In this document: piece by piece, positions 21,201 through 32,099 of the stretch
Layout of the letters: every line of letters starts with the position of its first letter
How positions within the stretch are numbered: the first letter of the stretch is position 1
Source of the DNA: Trypanosoma brucei gambiense DAL972
Taxonomy: Eukaryota; Euglenozoa; Kinetoplastea; Trypanosomatida; Trypanosomatidae
DNA: 64,000 nucleotides
Direction of reading: 5' to 3'
Assembly: GCF_000210295.1 (NCBI RefSeq)
Contig: NC_026744.1
Location: forward strand, 186,001-250,000
Translations under genes and position numbers: made by a program
Notes under the pieces: model-generated
Told to the model about the DNA's origin: nothing
The model's database searches: none
The model's input: the letters and a program-made list of their open reading frames with translations, nothing else

Positions 21201-21901
21201 GCCCCAGGTTGGTGAGCGCTATTGAGAGGGCTTTGCGTTGTCTCAGTCGCAAGGCAGATTTAAGGGTTCGATTTGCCGCACTTCAACTTTTCGCCACGCT
21301 CCTCTCGGTGAAACCACATCTTCTTATTGGTTCGTATGTTCGAGATGTGGTGTACCCATGCGTCCTTGAAGAGTTGTTAGAGGACCCCACTCTCGTGCTC
21401 GCCATCAACCTTGGAAGTTGTACTCACAGGGAGGACAGGGGAAAAGAGATGCGGAAGTTGGCGTTTGAGTGCGTTTCAATGCTGCTCCGTGATGCGGAAG
21501 ACCGGGGAAAGGAAAGTATCCTGGAATACTGTGGCCGCTATGAGGAACTTGGCCGATGTCTTGTTCATGCTTGCGGACCGAGAGGAGGGGGAGAGACAGA
21601 CGGAGACATAAACACTAAGGCAATGGACCTCATTGTGCGGTTTCTACGACTTTGCCCGTCATCACCCTGCGACGGTTCTCAGGTGATGGTTTTGTACGAA
21701 AAGCTCAAGATGGCGCTAGGGGTGGACATTGAGCGCACTGCTCAAGACGCCTCCAAGAAGCAACTCTTGAAGAGGCAAGCACTCAACTGCATCATGTGTC
21801 TTAGTGAGTGGCCACCTTTCTCATGTCACCCACAGTGGCAGTCGCTCGTTTTACTCGCTCAACAAAATCCGCTGTTGCCAGAAGCAATCAAAGTGACGTG
21901 A
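18239..21901 (+). CDS. CAND1: CAND1/TIP120-like cullin-associated HEAT-repeat protein
   Basis: 1,220 residues, close to the usual CAND1 length (about 1,230). CAND1 wraps around unneddylated cullin-RBX1 and exchanges substrate receptors of SCF-type ubiquitin ligases. The N-terminal repeat (ERDVRVMALFDLQQALK) matches the first HEAT repeat of the family, and the DDTDLSWRLRMWAARLL block at about 360 matches the conserved mid-protein repeat. An acidic insertion (ADAFDDDDYEVCD) lies at about 286-298. The C-terminal TIP120 region is seen at 1,150-1,205, with ALNCIMCLSEWPPFS. The start at 18239 sits only about 9 bases after the likely splice AG; ATG 18275 (codon 13) is the fallback. Cytosolic or nuclear. 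Confidence 0.85.
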   Translation: MEVFDLAAFRTRMNDVERDVRVMALFDLQQALKSTVFKPDSVTLSKIVEYVTTCFAQSEPCREVRCNAIRLVPQLLLLSGEKDQERLVSLLCTSSTSQRARFGEKGYSELHDSAARALKLACECMSSKARADVESWQRLVPVARKIADALSSALEKGVEGVVREGIYDCIGVLIYPFGRVFICDVGCVLTKNALADVHHTGQLRRRAISFLSLASPFLSEDLFDAVFEVGVRGLREGSHRGAVVMPYLQLYEGLVKGCPSRAKTGALETMKFLTDGLSARLSHESADADAFDDDDYEVCDATVRLMHLMVCQYSKELATIHCALFVQALEIARFDPNYCDNMGGLDGCDSSDASGLYFTEDDTDLSWRLRMWAARLLALLIELSPFSTELTHQLGCEVLSLIGDRVEEVQLAAIHLVDTVIQRSRGASVCTSLLLFLQGAIDPLLGALNTREPKVVVAAAKALQNLFYFHWSVFTTEVCRAHDIVDKLLKAHLTGKEYAVVELTALAVRMLEGTSHGQPNIKLVTKLLDTVYAAVDAYVCGGIGQIVVCSVKAMAHTSRLAGAAYCERCMELYISLALNANFGGELISSAVEATRHCMSTFAASLSVDYFRRCGGRLVVLSEGRQVAIRLLKDLTASVPAAQLQPQELERLGNGIGRQDRAVQQHIVSIVCNALDNSGQLTAETLEDMFEFARSNSLKSGDRLLVQATLEMLEKICRRFPSLGGRIVDQLLPTVWEILSSAPKCAGHHPLLLVRGTAVLIRSLHQMLEPAQRSDLVEQTLRYVSRSKFRETSSEILRGVASVDEGILERVGSLMSGDDSLLCICVGTIGMSVPLPDMWEARLFRFLSSTGAENLGSVAPLAVGRAVSNAQNRSLMERVVESATRNTGGVALFWRAIHEAALTTVAGAELSPFSDPFFCKGVVEKLMENLLEDDTETAATVLGSFAPFVRDYLIDITATHLSDELDSKKAVCITVQRYLLSSVKNTGECPRLVSAIERALRCLSRKADLRVRFAALQLFATLLSVKPHLLIGSYVRDVVYPCVLEELLEDPTLVLAINLGSCTHREDRGKEMRKLAFECVSMLLRDAEDRGKESILEYCGRYEELGRCLVHACGPRGGGETDGDINTKAMDLIVRFLRLCPSSPCDGSQVMVLYEKLKMALGVDIERTAQDASKKQLLKRQALNCIMCLSEWPPFSCHPQWQSLVLLAQQNPLLPEAIKVT

Positions 21902-22218
21902 TGTGGGAGAGTGACGTAGCACGATCGTTTGTAGCATGTTTTTTTAAATTCGTTCCTTTCCGTGTGTGACAAGTGTTTTTAGTGCGTATCGCTCGGTTCT
22001 GGTCGCGCTTGCATATAAGCTAGCAATATCGCAATTTCTTTGTCATTTATTGCGTCCCCCCTTTTCCCTCTTGAAACAGTGTCACTCGAGTGCGATCCTC
22101 TACTGCCTTTTTTTTATTCGTTGTGAGGATTCTTCTCTTTCTCTCTTATTTACCGTTCTGGCTAGCTGTTGTGCACATCCACTATTTTTTTTTTTGAAGT
22201 GTGTGGGAGGCTCACGGC
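21902..22218 (+). other. intergenic region with strong pyrimidine tract
   Basis: Short gap that ends in a poly-T tract and splice AG. No gene seen. Confidence 0.7.
22180..22199 (+). promoter_or_regulatory. predicted trans-splice acceptor
   Basis: A run of T at 22184-22195 is followed by AG at 22198-22199, leaving about 19 bases of 5' UTR before ATG 22219. Confidence 0.6.
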
Positions 22219-23529
22219 ATGCGTACAGGGCGCCTGTTGAGGTGCTTGGGGAATGAACTTAGTGTACCCTTGGGTTCTCACACTGCCGTACTCAGTAGGG
22301 TTTTTTGCCCAAAGATTCAGTCGCCCGAGCTGGCGTCCTTGGCTGTGGAGACAATTGAGGTGATACCGCAGCTTGACCTCCTTCACACGGTGGCGGTGCT
22401 AGATATATTCTCGCGTCATGGGATTCGTCATGAGCCGCTCATGTTTGGTTGCTTATGGAAGGTTTTCAAAGCTGAATCACCGACCAGTTTGTGTCAGGGA
22501 CACGCGAGCCTGATGCAGGGTTTTGCTGTCCGTACGGCAACTGCTTTTCGCATTATGTGTCAGCATGGGTTAGTTCATGATCCCCAGCTTGTAGCTATTG
22601 CCCTCGGGCGGTGCACTGAATGCGCCCCGCACATGACATTAGGTAGTGTCGTTGACGTGTACGAAGCTGTGAAGGAATGGGATCGGAAGTTTTTTAGCAT
22701 TGCCGAGGCTGCTTTGCACTCGGGGGGCGCGTCTGAAGAGCAAATGGATGACGTCTCCAGTGACTCTCCCACTTTATTTTCAAGTCAGCCAAATATGATG
22801 GATGTTTTGTGCGGCGAGTTGGAGTCCCGCCTCATCTCGGTGGCGCGGGAGGATTATGAAGCCTCCGTTCAGGATGCGGAAAGGTTGCTGGGGTCACTTG
22901 CTGCCGTAGGAGTTGCAACTGGTGACGTTGTTTTAGCACTTTGTCAGCTGATCAAGCCCCTAAAAGTGACGGCTGATTCACTGTTGAAGATGATGGTGAG
23001 TTTACACCAAGTCCACATGCGAGTCGTGGACGTACTGGATTACAATGCCAATGACTGGGACATTCAATCGGCCCGAAGGGAACTCGTGAAGACACTCACA
23101 GCTAAACTTTTGTCACTACGGTCTCGGGGGAGCTTCGCCCGTCATTGCGATCGGCAGTTGGTGGTAGGGTTTCGAAGACTGTTTGAAAAGTATCCGGCAC
23201 TCGCGGATGATGCACCTCAGCTGTGGGATGCGGTGCGCGCCGTCCGTGTGCCGCAGAAAGAAGTCATGAAAATGAATGAACCTTGTCGATTCCTTGGCGG
23301 TGAGTTGTTCAAGGGTAAATACGCTGTGAAGGTGAAACCTGTCACAACGAGTGCGGCGGAGGTGGAGCGGTTTGTTCCGCCGCAATTTAAGACGTGGAGC
23401 GGACCCTCTGTGGGGAACAATCGTCACAAGAGTCCGAAGACACCGCGTGTGGTGGGTTTTGGAGTCCAGAAGATTTCAAAAGACTACATCAAGATGAAGC
23501 GAAAAAAGTTCGCCCCCAGCGTATGGTAG
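22219..23529 (+). CDS. unknown protein, probably mitochondrial
   Basis: 436 residues from ATG 22219; the frame opens slightly earlier only at a GTG beyond the splice AG. The N-terminus MRTGRLLRCLGNELSVPLGS is basic, amphipathic and acid-free, as in a mitochondrial presequence. The body is mostly helical (residues ~35-320), with repeated helix pairs such as LLHTVAVLDIFSRHGI and LVAIALGRCTECAP that recall the helical arrays of mitochondrial RNA-binding proteins (FASTK/RAP or PPR-like), though I see no RAP domain. The last ~80 residues are strongly basic (KSPKTPRVVG, KMKRKKFAPSVW), suited to RNA or ribosome contact. A role in mitochondrial RNA processing or the mitoribosome is only a guess. Confidence 0.75.
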   Translation: MRTGRLLRCLGNELSVPLGSHTAVLSRVFCPKIQSPELASLAVETIEVIPQLDLLHTVAVLDIFSRHGIRHEPLMFGCLWKVFKAESPTSLCQGHASLMQGFAVRTATAFRIMCQHGLVHDPQLVAIALGRCTECAPHMTLGSVVDVYEAVKEWDRKFFSIAEAALHSGGASEEQMDDVSSDSPTLFSSQPNMMDVLCGELESRLISVAREDYEASVQDAERLLGSLAAVGVATGDVVLALCQLIKPLKVTADSLLKMMVSLHQVHMRVVDVLDYNANDWDIQSARRELVKTLTAKLLSLRSRGSFARHCDRQLVVGFRRLFEKYPALADDAPQLWDAVRAVRVPQKEVMKMNEPCRFLGGELFKGKYAVKVKPVTTSAAEVERFVPPQFKTWSGPSVGNNRHKSPKTPRVVGFGVQKISKDYIKMKRKKFAPSVW

Positions 23530-23850
23530 GGCACTGGCCGGATGATGGGATGCCCGTTCGGATGCATAGTGCTTTCTGTAGCCTTTGCTACGTGTGCGTG
23601 GTGGAATTCTAGTTTTCTTTCGTGTTTTGCCGTAACGTCCGCTATTGTTTCGTATTTTTTGTTGTTGTGTCGTATGCGCCATTGCCTTTACCATGTTGGT
23701 GTCACTTTCATTGCTTATTGTTCTCTTCGCGTTTGTATTTGTTTCATTGTCTCAATTTGCGGAGGAATCACGCAGACGCACACGTAACGTGGTGTGTGCT
23801 GGATTACTTGTCCCCAAGCATTAGACAGTGGCGTCGTCTCAGTAGTAGGA
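23530..23850 (+). other. intergenic region with T-rich tract
   Basis: T/C-rich through 23600-23760, with a candidate splice AG at 23774-23775 about 75 bases before the next ATG. No gene seen. Confidence 0.6.
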
Positions 23851-26073
23851 ATGCCTCACAAGGAGGCTGAGGTCGGTACTCTCGGATTTAAGACTCCCGC
23901 GCGTAGGTCCAGATGCATCGGCGACCAGGGATTTCATTCGGCCACGAAGCCCTGGGTATCGCCCCATTCATTAGTTAAGGTGAGCCCTAGGTTAAGGGTC
24001 CCATCCACTTCTAGGTTACCTGCACTTGCGGAGGCTCCCGTATTTCCTCGTGCCCTTGTCCCATCCAAAGCGCTAGGCCCAGTTGCAATATCAAAGGCCC
24101 CCCTTGCGGCACAGTTGGAAGCTTTTGTGCGCCGTGAATATAAGATTTATTCCACCGGGAACCGCGATTGCACGCATGTGGACACCTTGCACATAGTGAG
24201 GGAGGCCTTTTCGGTCTTCCTGGAACACTTCTCAGAATATAGAGAGGTGCTATCTCTCATCCGCGACGAGTACGAGGCGGCATTCCAGGAGCTCCTTAGT
24301 GAGGTTAAGCGCCTCCGAGCTGTTGAGTTGGAGACAAGCAGTGACCGTAGTGTGCACGCGATGGAGATGTTAAAACAGCGGGAGGCCTTTAAGTCGATTG
24401 TTAGCAATCACTATGCTCAACTTCAGGCGACTGAAGGGATAGTTCATTCCCTGCGCGACCAAATTACTTCGTATGAAGAGTCTAACGAAACGCTACGAGC
24501 CCAACTGAAGAAGGCGAAGGAAGAAACCCGGGAGGCTACGGATACATCCAAATTGTTAACAAAGTCCATGATTGAGGAGGCCGCTCGTAACTCTCAGCTC
24601 CTTGCGGCGCGCACGGCAAATGAGAGAGAAATAGGTCGCTTGAAGGTTCAAGTGGATATGGTGAGGGAAGAACTGAAGGATGTGGAGAGCAGATACACCG
24701 CACTTTTGGAGAAAACACTATGCACTGGTGGACCGGATACGATTTTCAAGGGTAAAGACGTGCGAGCTAAGAAGAAACTTGATCAAGAATGCGAGCAGGA
24801 AGCGAAGAAGAAGCTTGAAGAATCTGAAGAGAATGCGAGACAGAAGGCATCTGAGGAGGAGGAAAGAAGGAATCGGGATAACGCTTACTTTGCTCTCATT
24901 AATGAGCGCATTGACGAATTACTCCTCGAGCGGGAGCAGTTAAAGCAGCAGTTGGCTGACGCACTTGCGAGCCGTTGCGCTTCTGCCTGCGGTAGTGGTG
25001 GGGGTGGTCGGCCTGCAAGCACCTCCCGCGCAAGAAGGTTCTCCGCAGATCCAGGAGCTCTGGAGAATGACCGACGACTTGTAGAGGGTGATGCCACCTA
25101 CAGTAGGTTGATTGCTGCATGGTTACGGGAGGAGCAGATGACGGGTGCTGAGTTAGACCGACTTGATGTGCTGATACCCCCTGGTGCGTCAGAGGATCAT
25201 CCATTTGGGTTTTTAAAAGCTACCCTCCCCGTTCGAAATCGGTACCTGAAGAGGGAGGACACCATAGATATGTTGAACAGTTGGTGGGGGTTCCGGCGGA
25301 ATTCGTTTGATTCGTCGATAAAACATCACTTTATCTGTTGGTTGCAAAAAACAACTGGATCTGAGTCAGGTGCGCAGGAATTAGGTGTGAACATAGTTCA
25401 CGTCTGCGAGCACAACATTTATGATCCCGATTGTCGTGCATTTCTCTTAATATTTCGAGAGTGTGTACCTGAAGACGTTGTTCATGCGTGGACGAAAGAT
25501 ATAGCGTATTTCGAGGAGCTATGCCGTGAGTCTATGAGTGCTCACCGTTTCGTCCGCTGCTCAGTACTTTATGATAAACTCCGGAACAAATTACAAGAAA
25601 AGACGTATTTGAACATGCTAGAATTGCGCCTTTACCTCTGGCGTAACAGCGATGCGAATGGAATGATCTCCGTTGATTTTCTCTTTAGGAAAGACTCTCG
25701 CTTTCTGTACTTACTGAAGAAGCAGCTGCTCAGAGAGGTGGAGGAGTTCACTCTGCGGGTGGTTGAGGCAATTCGCTCAGTTGCCCTCGACGCAGATACC
25801 GTAAAGCTTCAAGATGTAGTAAACGCACTTAGCGCTCAGGATCCCGGTATTCCACAGGGCACGCTGCGCCGTCTGGTGGCGGAGGCAACTCAACTAACTT
25901 CTATGGATGTTGCTACGTGTGGAGTGGACTTCACCGTACGATTGCGGCCCCTTATCTACCGGTTCCGAAGCGCCGTTTTATTGAGGCGGGTAACGCCTCC
26001 TGTTGATACAAGTCAGCTGAATCCAAATATATTTGACGCGAAGGCAATTGTTGAAGAAGCAGAGGAGGTGTAG
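23851..26073 (+). CDS. TSNAXIP1-like coiled-coil protein
   Basis: 740 residues from the first ATG (23851). A basic, proline-rich N-terminus (1-85) is followed by a block at about 87-200 (LEAFVRREYKIY, VREAFSVFLEHFSEY, LIRDEYEAAFQEL) that matches the N-terminal domain of translin-associated factor X-interacting protein 1. A long coiled coil covers about 145-390 and a Gly/Arg/Ser linker about 400-430. A helical C-terminal half (440-735) holds a degenerate EF-hand-like loop at about 598 (NSDANGMISVDF, lacking the final Glu). Proteins with this N-terminal domain are often cilium- or sperm-associated in animals, so a flagellar or cytoskeletal role is plausible (inference). Confidence 0.78.
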   Translation: MPHKEAEVGTLGFKTPARRSRCIGDQGFHSATKPWVSPHSLVKVSPRLRVPSTSRLPALAEAPVFPRALVPSKALGPVAISKAPLAAQLEAFVRREYKIYSTGNRDCTHVDTLHIVREAFSVFLEHFSEYREVLSLIRDEYEAAFQELLSEVKRLRAVELETSSDRSVHAMEMLKQREAFKSIVSNHYAQLQATEGIVHSLRDQITSYEESNETLRAQLKKAKEETREATDTSKLLTKSMIEEAARNSQLLAARTANEREIGRLKVQVDMVREELKDVESRYTALLEKTLCTGGPDTIFKGKDVRAKKKLDQECEQEAKKKLEESEENARQKASEEEERRNRDNAYFALINERIDELLLEREQLKQQLADALASRCASACGSGGGGRPASTSRARRFSADPGALENDRRLVEGDATYSRLIAAWLREEQMTGAELDRLDVLIPPGASEDHPFGFLKATLPVRNRYLKREDTIDMLNSWWGFRRNSFDSSIKHHFICWLQKTTGSESGAQELGVNIVHVCEHNIYDPDCRAFLLIFRECVPEDVVHAWTKDIAYFEELCRESMSAHRFVRCSVLYDKLRNKLQEKTYLNMLELRLYLWRNSDANGMISVDFLFRKDSRFLYLLKKQLLREVEEFTLRVVEAIRSVALDADTVKLQDVVNALSAQDPGIPQGTLRRLVAEATQLTSMDVATCGVDFTVRLRPLIYRFRSAVLLRRVTPPVDTSQLNPNIFDAKAIVEEAEEV

Positions 26074-26397
26074 GATCGACTGGCACCGTGGTGTAGTAGG
26101 CGGTTATAACGTATTTCTTCAGTACCTCTTCTACTTTGATCTGTATTGTACCTTTCAGTTCTTTTGCCTCCCTTCACTGATTGTCTGTTGGTTTTTGCCA
26201 CCGTACGCGTGATGTTATCGAGAAACATGTCATTTTTGCTGTCTTCCTCTATTCTGCGTTGACGCATATCGAGGAAGGCTTTAACTTTTTCTTTTACGTT
26301 TTTTCTTGGACGTATTTTCCTTTGTTTGCTGTCAAAGCGGAGCAATTCATTGAATCCACCATGCGCTTTGTTACTCCATATTTACCTTTATATGTCT

Positions 26398-26412
26398 ATA
26401 TCTATCTATCTA

Positions 26413-26467
<55 letters not shown>
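26398..26467. repeat. (TATC)n-(TA)n microsatellite
   Basis: A few TATC units run into about 25 TA units, the longest simple repeat in the window. Confidence 0.9.
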
Positions 26468-26470
<3 letters not shown>

Positions 26471-27121
26471 TATATTTTTACTCACTGCTCGAGGTGTAGT
26501 AGCTGATCACCTGTGGTGACCACGAAGGTGGAGGGCGAGTAAAAAAAAAGGAGAGATGGAGGCAGTGGAAACGTGATATTGTGCCTCGTAACATCTGTGT
26601 TGCGTTCCAAACCACTGCCTTTCCATCATTTTGCCACCGTTATGTTCGTTCATTCCTTCACTCCTTTGTTACTTCATTTCTATATTTAGTGTGCGTTGGT
26701 GGTTGGTTTGGTATGAGGAACGTGTGTTTGTATGAGCGTTTGTAGGTACCATGTATAGGTGTACTGTATTTCTATTGTCTAACCTCTTTTTTTTTTTTTG
26801 TACAGGTGGTGACCAGGCTATTGTATTTCGTTTTTGCTTGGTGTTGACGGTTATTTACACTTTCTTGTCTCCTCTTGTTTTCATCTCTGTGAGACTGTTG
26901 AGTACTAGTTGTTTGTGACGGTGACGCGGAGTTTATTTCCCCCTTTCATTTTGTTAACTATCGCCTGATTCGGTGAGCAACAGTAACGCCCAACACCTTC
27001 ACTCTTCACGTGCTAACTGCATGAGTGGCAATGTCCTAATGAATGGGGAGTTGTAACTCGGAGTTGTGTAGATGTGTTATTGGAATTTTTCTTTTGATGT
27101 TGCTTTGCTGGTGTGAGGTGA

Positions 27122-28339
<1,218 letters not shown>

Positions 28340-28883
28340 AGCGTGATTCACTCCGTAGCCGCCTTATGTGCGTGTGTGCTTGTTGGGGGGCGGGGCTTGG
28401 GGCGTGGTCAGTCTCCATTCCCTTACGTATTGTGTTGTTGTGTGTACATTACGCGTTTATTTCCTCAAGTCGAAACGAAACCAAGAGGGGGTGGGGGTGC
28501 ATCAGACAGAAAGGGGAAGCAACATGGAGAATTGCGAACAAGGAGCGGATTGAGAGGGGAAAGAAAGGAGTTTGTCAATTGTTCTAGGCACATTCGTCGC
28601 GTGGGCAGCAACAAGGGTTGTGTGTGAGTGCACATTCGTAATCACAACCATACGCTCCCCCTATCTGCTTCTTCGTTTACCTACTCTTTGCACAATTCCA
28701 GCACAGGGTAAGTGTGATAGCAATACCAGGGAGAAAAACAAAAAAAACAATAGAGTTAAAGGAGAGAAGCAGAAAGAAACGGCAAAAAGGGACAGCGTTA
28801 GACTGACTGCCAATAATAAAAGAATTTAATAACAAAACAATTAGCAAGGTTGTAAAATAAAATAATAATAATAAAAAGTAATA
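28340..28883 (+). other. intergenic region, purine-rich before the RRM gene
   Basis: The first part is GT-rich. After the AG at 28700-28701 the presumed 5' UTR is strikingly A-rich, with AAAAC and (AAT)n runs. No gene seen. Confidence 0.65.
28645..28701 (+). promoter_or_regulatory. predicted trans-splice acceptor for the RRM gene
   Basis: A C/T tract at about 28653-28690 is followed by AG at 28700-28701. The 5' UTR would be about 182 bases and very A-rich. Confidence 0.55.
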
Positions 28884-30299
28884 ATGCAGGAAGGCCAACT
28901 GTTTCAGTCGATGATGAGCGTGAACTTTTTGACAGATCGTCCCGTGTCGCCTATCAGCTCTGCGTCCACTGCAGAGGTGACAGCGGGACATGATATCTCG
29001 ACAATTAATCGTACACTTGACGCTTCTTTCATGTATGACGACGGGGCACTGATGGACTTCGATTCGAAGCACTGGATTCGGGTGACACGTCTGGACCCGA
29101 GCACATCAAGCAAGACGTTGCGGCAAATGTTTTACCCTTATGGCGGTGATGAGGCCTTCGTTATATGGGACAACGCGGTGGTTGGGTACGTCGGCTTTGA
29201 CAACCACTTCATGGCGGAGCTCGCTGTGGAGAAGATGAATACATTCATTCCTTGTCGCCAGGCGCAAGCTCTTTGCGTACGTCCTGCGTCGATGGACGAA
29301 GTTGTTCTCGCGAGGAGCGCTGTTTCCTCAGGTCAAGAAAGCATCGTTCCGCTCTTGTACTCGGATTGTCCTATCAAGTGCATTGTGCAGGTTATTGAGG
29401 GACACAGACAGCCAAGTTACTGCGCAATGGAACTGGTTGAAGAGGTGAAGCGCGCGCCTCGCTCGTTGTTTGCTCGTGTTTCAGAAACTTTAAGCCAACT
29501 CAAGGCGAATTCCTTCTTAGTTGAGGAGTTTCGGGAGGCCCTCGTTCGGAATCTGCTTCTTCACATTTTCGAGGAGGATCACACAGATACTAAGGCGAAC
29601 TGTGGTGTGCTTCTTGGGGAACTCTTCTGTTCCGGTTTTCTGACCGGCGACCCCTTCCAAATTGCCTCTGGCATTCTCCAGCGTGGCGTGAAGTCCATTG
29701 GGCAGATTGACAATGTGTGTGCTGTGGCGCATGCTTGTGCGTCGTTGCCGTTTGCTATGTCAAAGGCTTCTTTCTGGGCTCTGGTTGGCCAGTTGTCTCT
29801 ACAAACTGAGGAGCCTCTGCGGTCCGCTCTGCGGGGGCACATTCGCCGTTTCCATCAAAGCACGGAGTTCATTTCGCCCAAACCGACTGCTAACGCGCCA
29901 CTGCCAACGGCAGACAGAGCTGCGTCATCATTTCCAGGTTTGAAAATGCGAACTGTGTACGTTTCTCACCTTCCCGCTTCAATGCCTCAGCGCACTTTTA
30001 TGGACCTTCTAACTTCATGTGGAGGTGTAAACAAAGTTCGCGTTTGCCGCGGGAAGGGTTACACAACCCTTTTTGCCTTCGTGGAGATGGCCACCGCCGA
30101 CGGTGTGGCGGCTGCTCTACGTCTCGGCCGAGCAAACGTTCTTGGCTGCAACATCCGCCTGCAGATGGCACGCAATCCGATTCAGGATTCCCAGTCTGAT
30201 GATGCAGTTATTAACGCGAACGGTACAGTCGCCTGCGAATGCCTTTTTGGACGTCATGGGGGCACATTGGGCGATGTGGCAAGCGACAAGGGGTACTAA
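28884..30299 (+). CDS. RNA-binding protein with two RRM domains
   Basis: 471 residues. The first RRM-like fold lies at about 63-140 (HWIRVTRLDPSTSSKTLRQMF, then VVGYVGFDNHFMAELAVEKM). A helical middle of about 165-340 follows (for example FREALVRNLLLHIFEE and NCGVLLGELFCSGFL); it resembles a MIF4G-type helical repeat as in translation factors, but this is uncertain. A second, clearer RRM sits at 355-435 (RTVYVSHLPASMPQRTFMDLL; FAFVEMATADGVAAALRLG). Such proteins control mRNA stability or translation, which carries most gene regulation in trypanosomes. Cytosolic location is likely, since no targeting signal is seen. Its own mRNA would have a long A-rich 5' UTR. I cannot name the orthologue. 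Confidence 0.85.
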   Translation: MQEGQLFQSMMSVNFLTDRPVSPISSASTAEVTAGHDISTINRTLDASFMYDDGALMDFDSKHWIRVTRLDPSTSSKTLRQMFYPYGGDEAFVIWDNAVVGYVGFDNHFMAELAVEKMNTFIPCRQAQALCVRPASMDEVVLARSAVSSGQESIVPLLYSDCPIKCIVQVIEGHRQPSYCAMELVEEVKRAPRSLFARVSETLSQLKANSFLVEEFREALVRNLLLHIFEEDHTDTKANCGVLLGELFCSGFLTGDPFQIASGILQRGVKSIGQIDNVCAVAHACASLPFAMSKASFWALVGQLSLQTEEPLRSALRGHIRRFHQSTEFISPKPTANAPLPTADRAASSFPGLKMRTVYVSHLPASMPQRTFMDLLTSCGGVNKVRVCRGKGYTTLFAFVEMATADGVAAALRLGRANVLGCNIRLQMARNPIQDSQSDDAVINANGTVACECLFGRHGGTLGDVASDKGY

Positions 30300-32099
30300 C
30301 ATTTAAACAAATAGAATTTCCATACAAAAAGCAAAGCCTTCTTTCCATAAACATCCAGACCATAGATATGAGATACATACAGAACAAGTGCACGAACCCA
30401 TTTGTATGCACTCGGGGGAAAGCAACTAATCACATGAGATCCATGCATGAACTCACTTGTATATGTGCATAATGGGTTTGTTTACACACTTAACTCGTTC
30501 ATTCAAATTTTTCTGTTTGGTCCTGTTGCGGTCATCGCCGGTCGTAATATTGCGTTTCTTTCTTCCCTTTTGTTGAAACTATGGCTTCTCCCCTTTTCTT
30601 GATGGTGAAGGAACGAATAAGGGAGTGCGGGGGAGACGATCAAGCACTATTAACGAAGATACGGCAGCTGAAAAGAGCTGCTTTTCTCTTCATCCTGGTC
30701 CACTCTGTTTTTTGTCATATTTTTGGCGATCAACTGCTGCACCACAGTGCTTGTTGTTATTTCCCCTCTTTGCTTTCTCCCGCTTCATGTGTTTGATTTC
30801 CTCTTCTCTTTTGCTCTCCTAACGTTATTTGTTGTTATTTTTATGCGGGTGTTGAGTATTATGATAAACGCGCCGCGTGTCATAGAATGTAAACACACAT
30901 ACAGAGAAAACAAAGCAAATCAACGGTGCATCGCTCTCAGGTTTGTGTGTTGGACTCACAATAATGTTTTTGACCCTCTTTTTTTCGCGTTTTACTAATC
31001 TGAATTCCGATTATTATTTTTCGCTTACCTGCCCTCTCACATGTACTTCTTTTTTTTTTTTTAAATTTAACTTTTTAAAAGTGGTTTCATTGCTATTGTT
31101 GTTATTTACTGGTGATATTTTCCCCGTCCCCAATCGTTTCTTTCCTCGTTTCGCCTCCTCAGAATTGAGAAACGAATGGAAGAAAACTCAAGCACGGCAG
31201 AATGGCAAATGTTGAAACATAATTACGTATATTTAAGTATATATCTATAGAAAGAGGGAGAAAAAGGGGGAAAAGGCAAAAAAAAAAGAGAGGGCGAACG
31301 TGGTGCATTTCGCGGAAAGGCTGGGAGAGTGAACCTCAAAACGTGTCTGTGCTTGTGTGTGGAAGTTAGGAGGCCGTTTCTAGTCACAAAGGTTGCAGCT
31401 GCTATGAGGGAAATACATGTGCTCAACACGGAATTAAAGAAGGAAAGAGGGGCTCTAAATGCGTTGAAAAGGACAGGAAAGAAATTTTAAAAATTGCGCA
31501 TTTCTGTTTTCTTTTCCTCATTTTCTTTTTGCGAAAGAAAAGCATATGCGGGCAATGCGTTTGATATTGCGTGCGTAACAGGTGTTTATATATGCATGTG
31601 TGTGTAAGGCGGGACACGGGGAATGGGGGAAAATGAAAGGTAGTGAGAGAGAAGAGGAAAGGGTTAATGGAGAGAAATACAAACGAAATATGACACAACG
31701 GGGTGCAGGTTCTATGGTAACAGCAGAAAGACGCGCACCCCTCGCTCAAATAATAGCAACCCTTCCTCATTTTCTATTTACATTTTATCCTCCTCTTTTA
31801 CCTTTGCTTTGCTAGTTTTAATGATTTGTTTCTCCCCTTGCTGAGGCCGCATTTCAGCTTTCACATTTTTCTGCCAGTTTAATCCCAGGACCCACTGTCC
31901 GACCTCTACACGCCTGCTGTGGTACTGTTGACGTTTCTTTACCCTTCGGAGGAAGTACGTTTGGCTGTGTTTAAATGTCTGTTTTCCTTCCCCTTCCCCT
32001 AACATTCCTTTTCACTTCCTCATTTTTATCCTTTGCTATTGTGGTACGCGGGAACATCTTGTTGCCTCATCACCATTGGACTCCCTCCCTTTAAAGCTG
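30300..32099 (+). other. long intergenic region, no convincing gene
   Basis: 1.8 kb, one of the largest gaps. It is T-rich at 30480-31140, purine-rich at 31240-31700, then C/T-rich up to the next gene. A 71-codon ATG frame at 30581-30796 has a charged N-terminal half and a hydrophobic C-terminal half but no recognisable domain. The rest looks like UTR. Confidence 0.6.
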
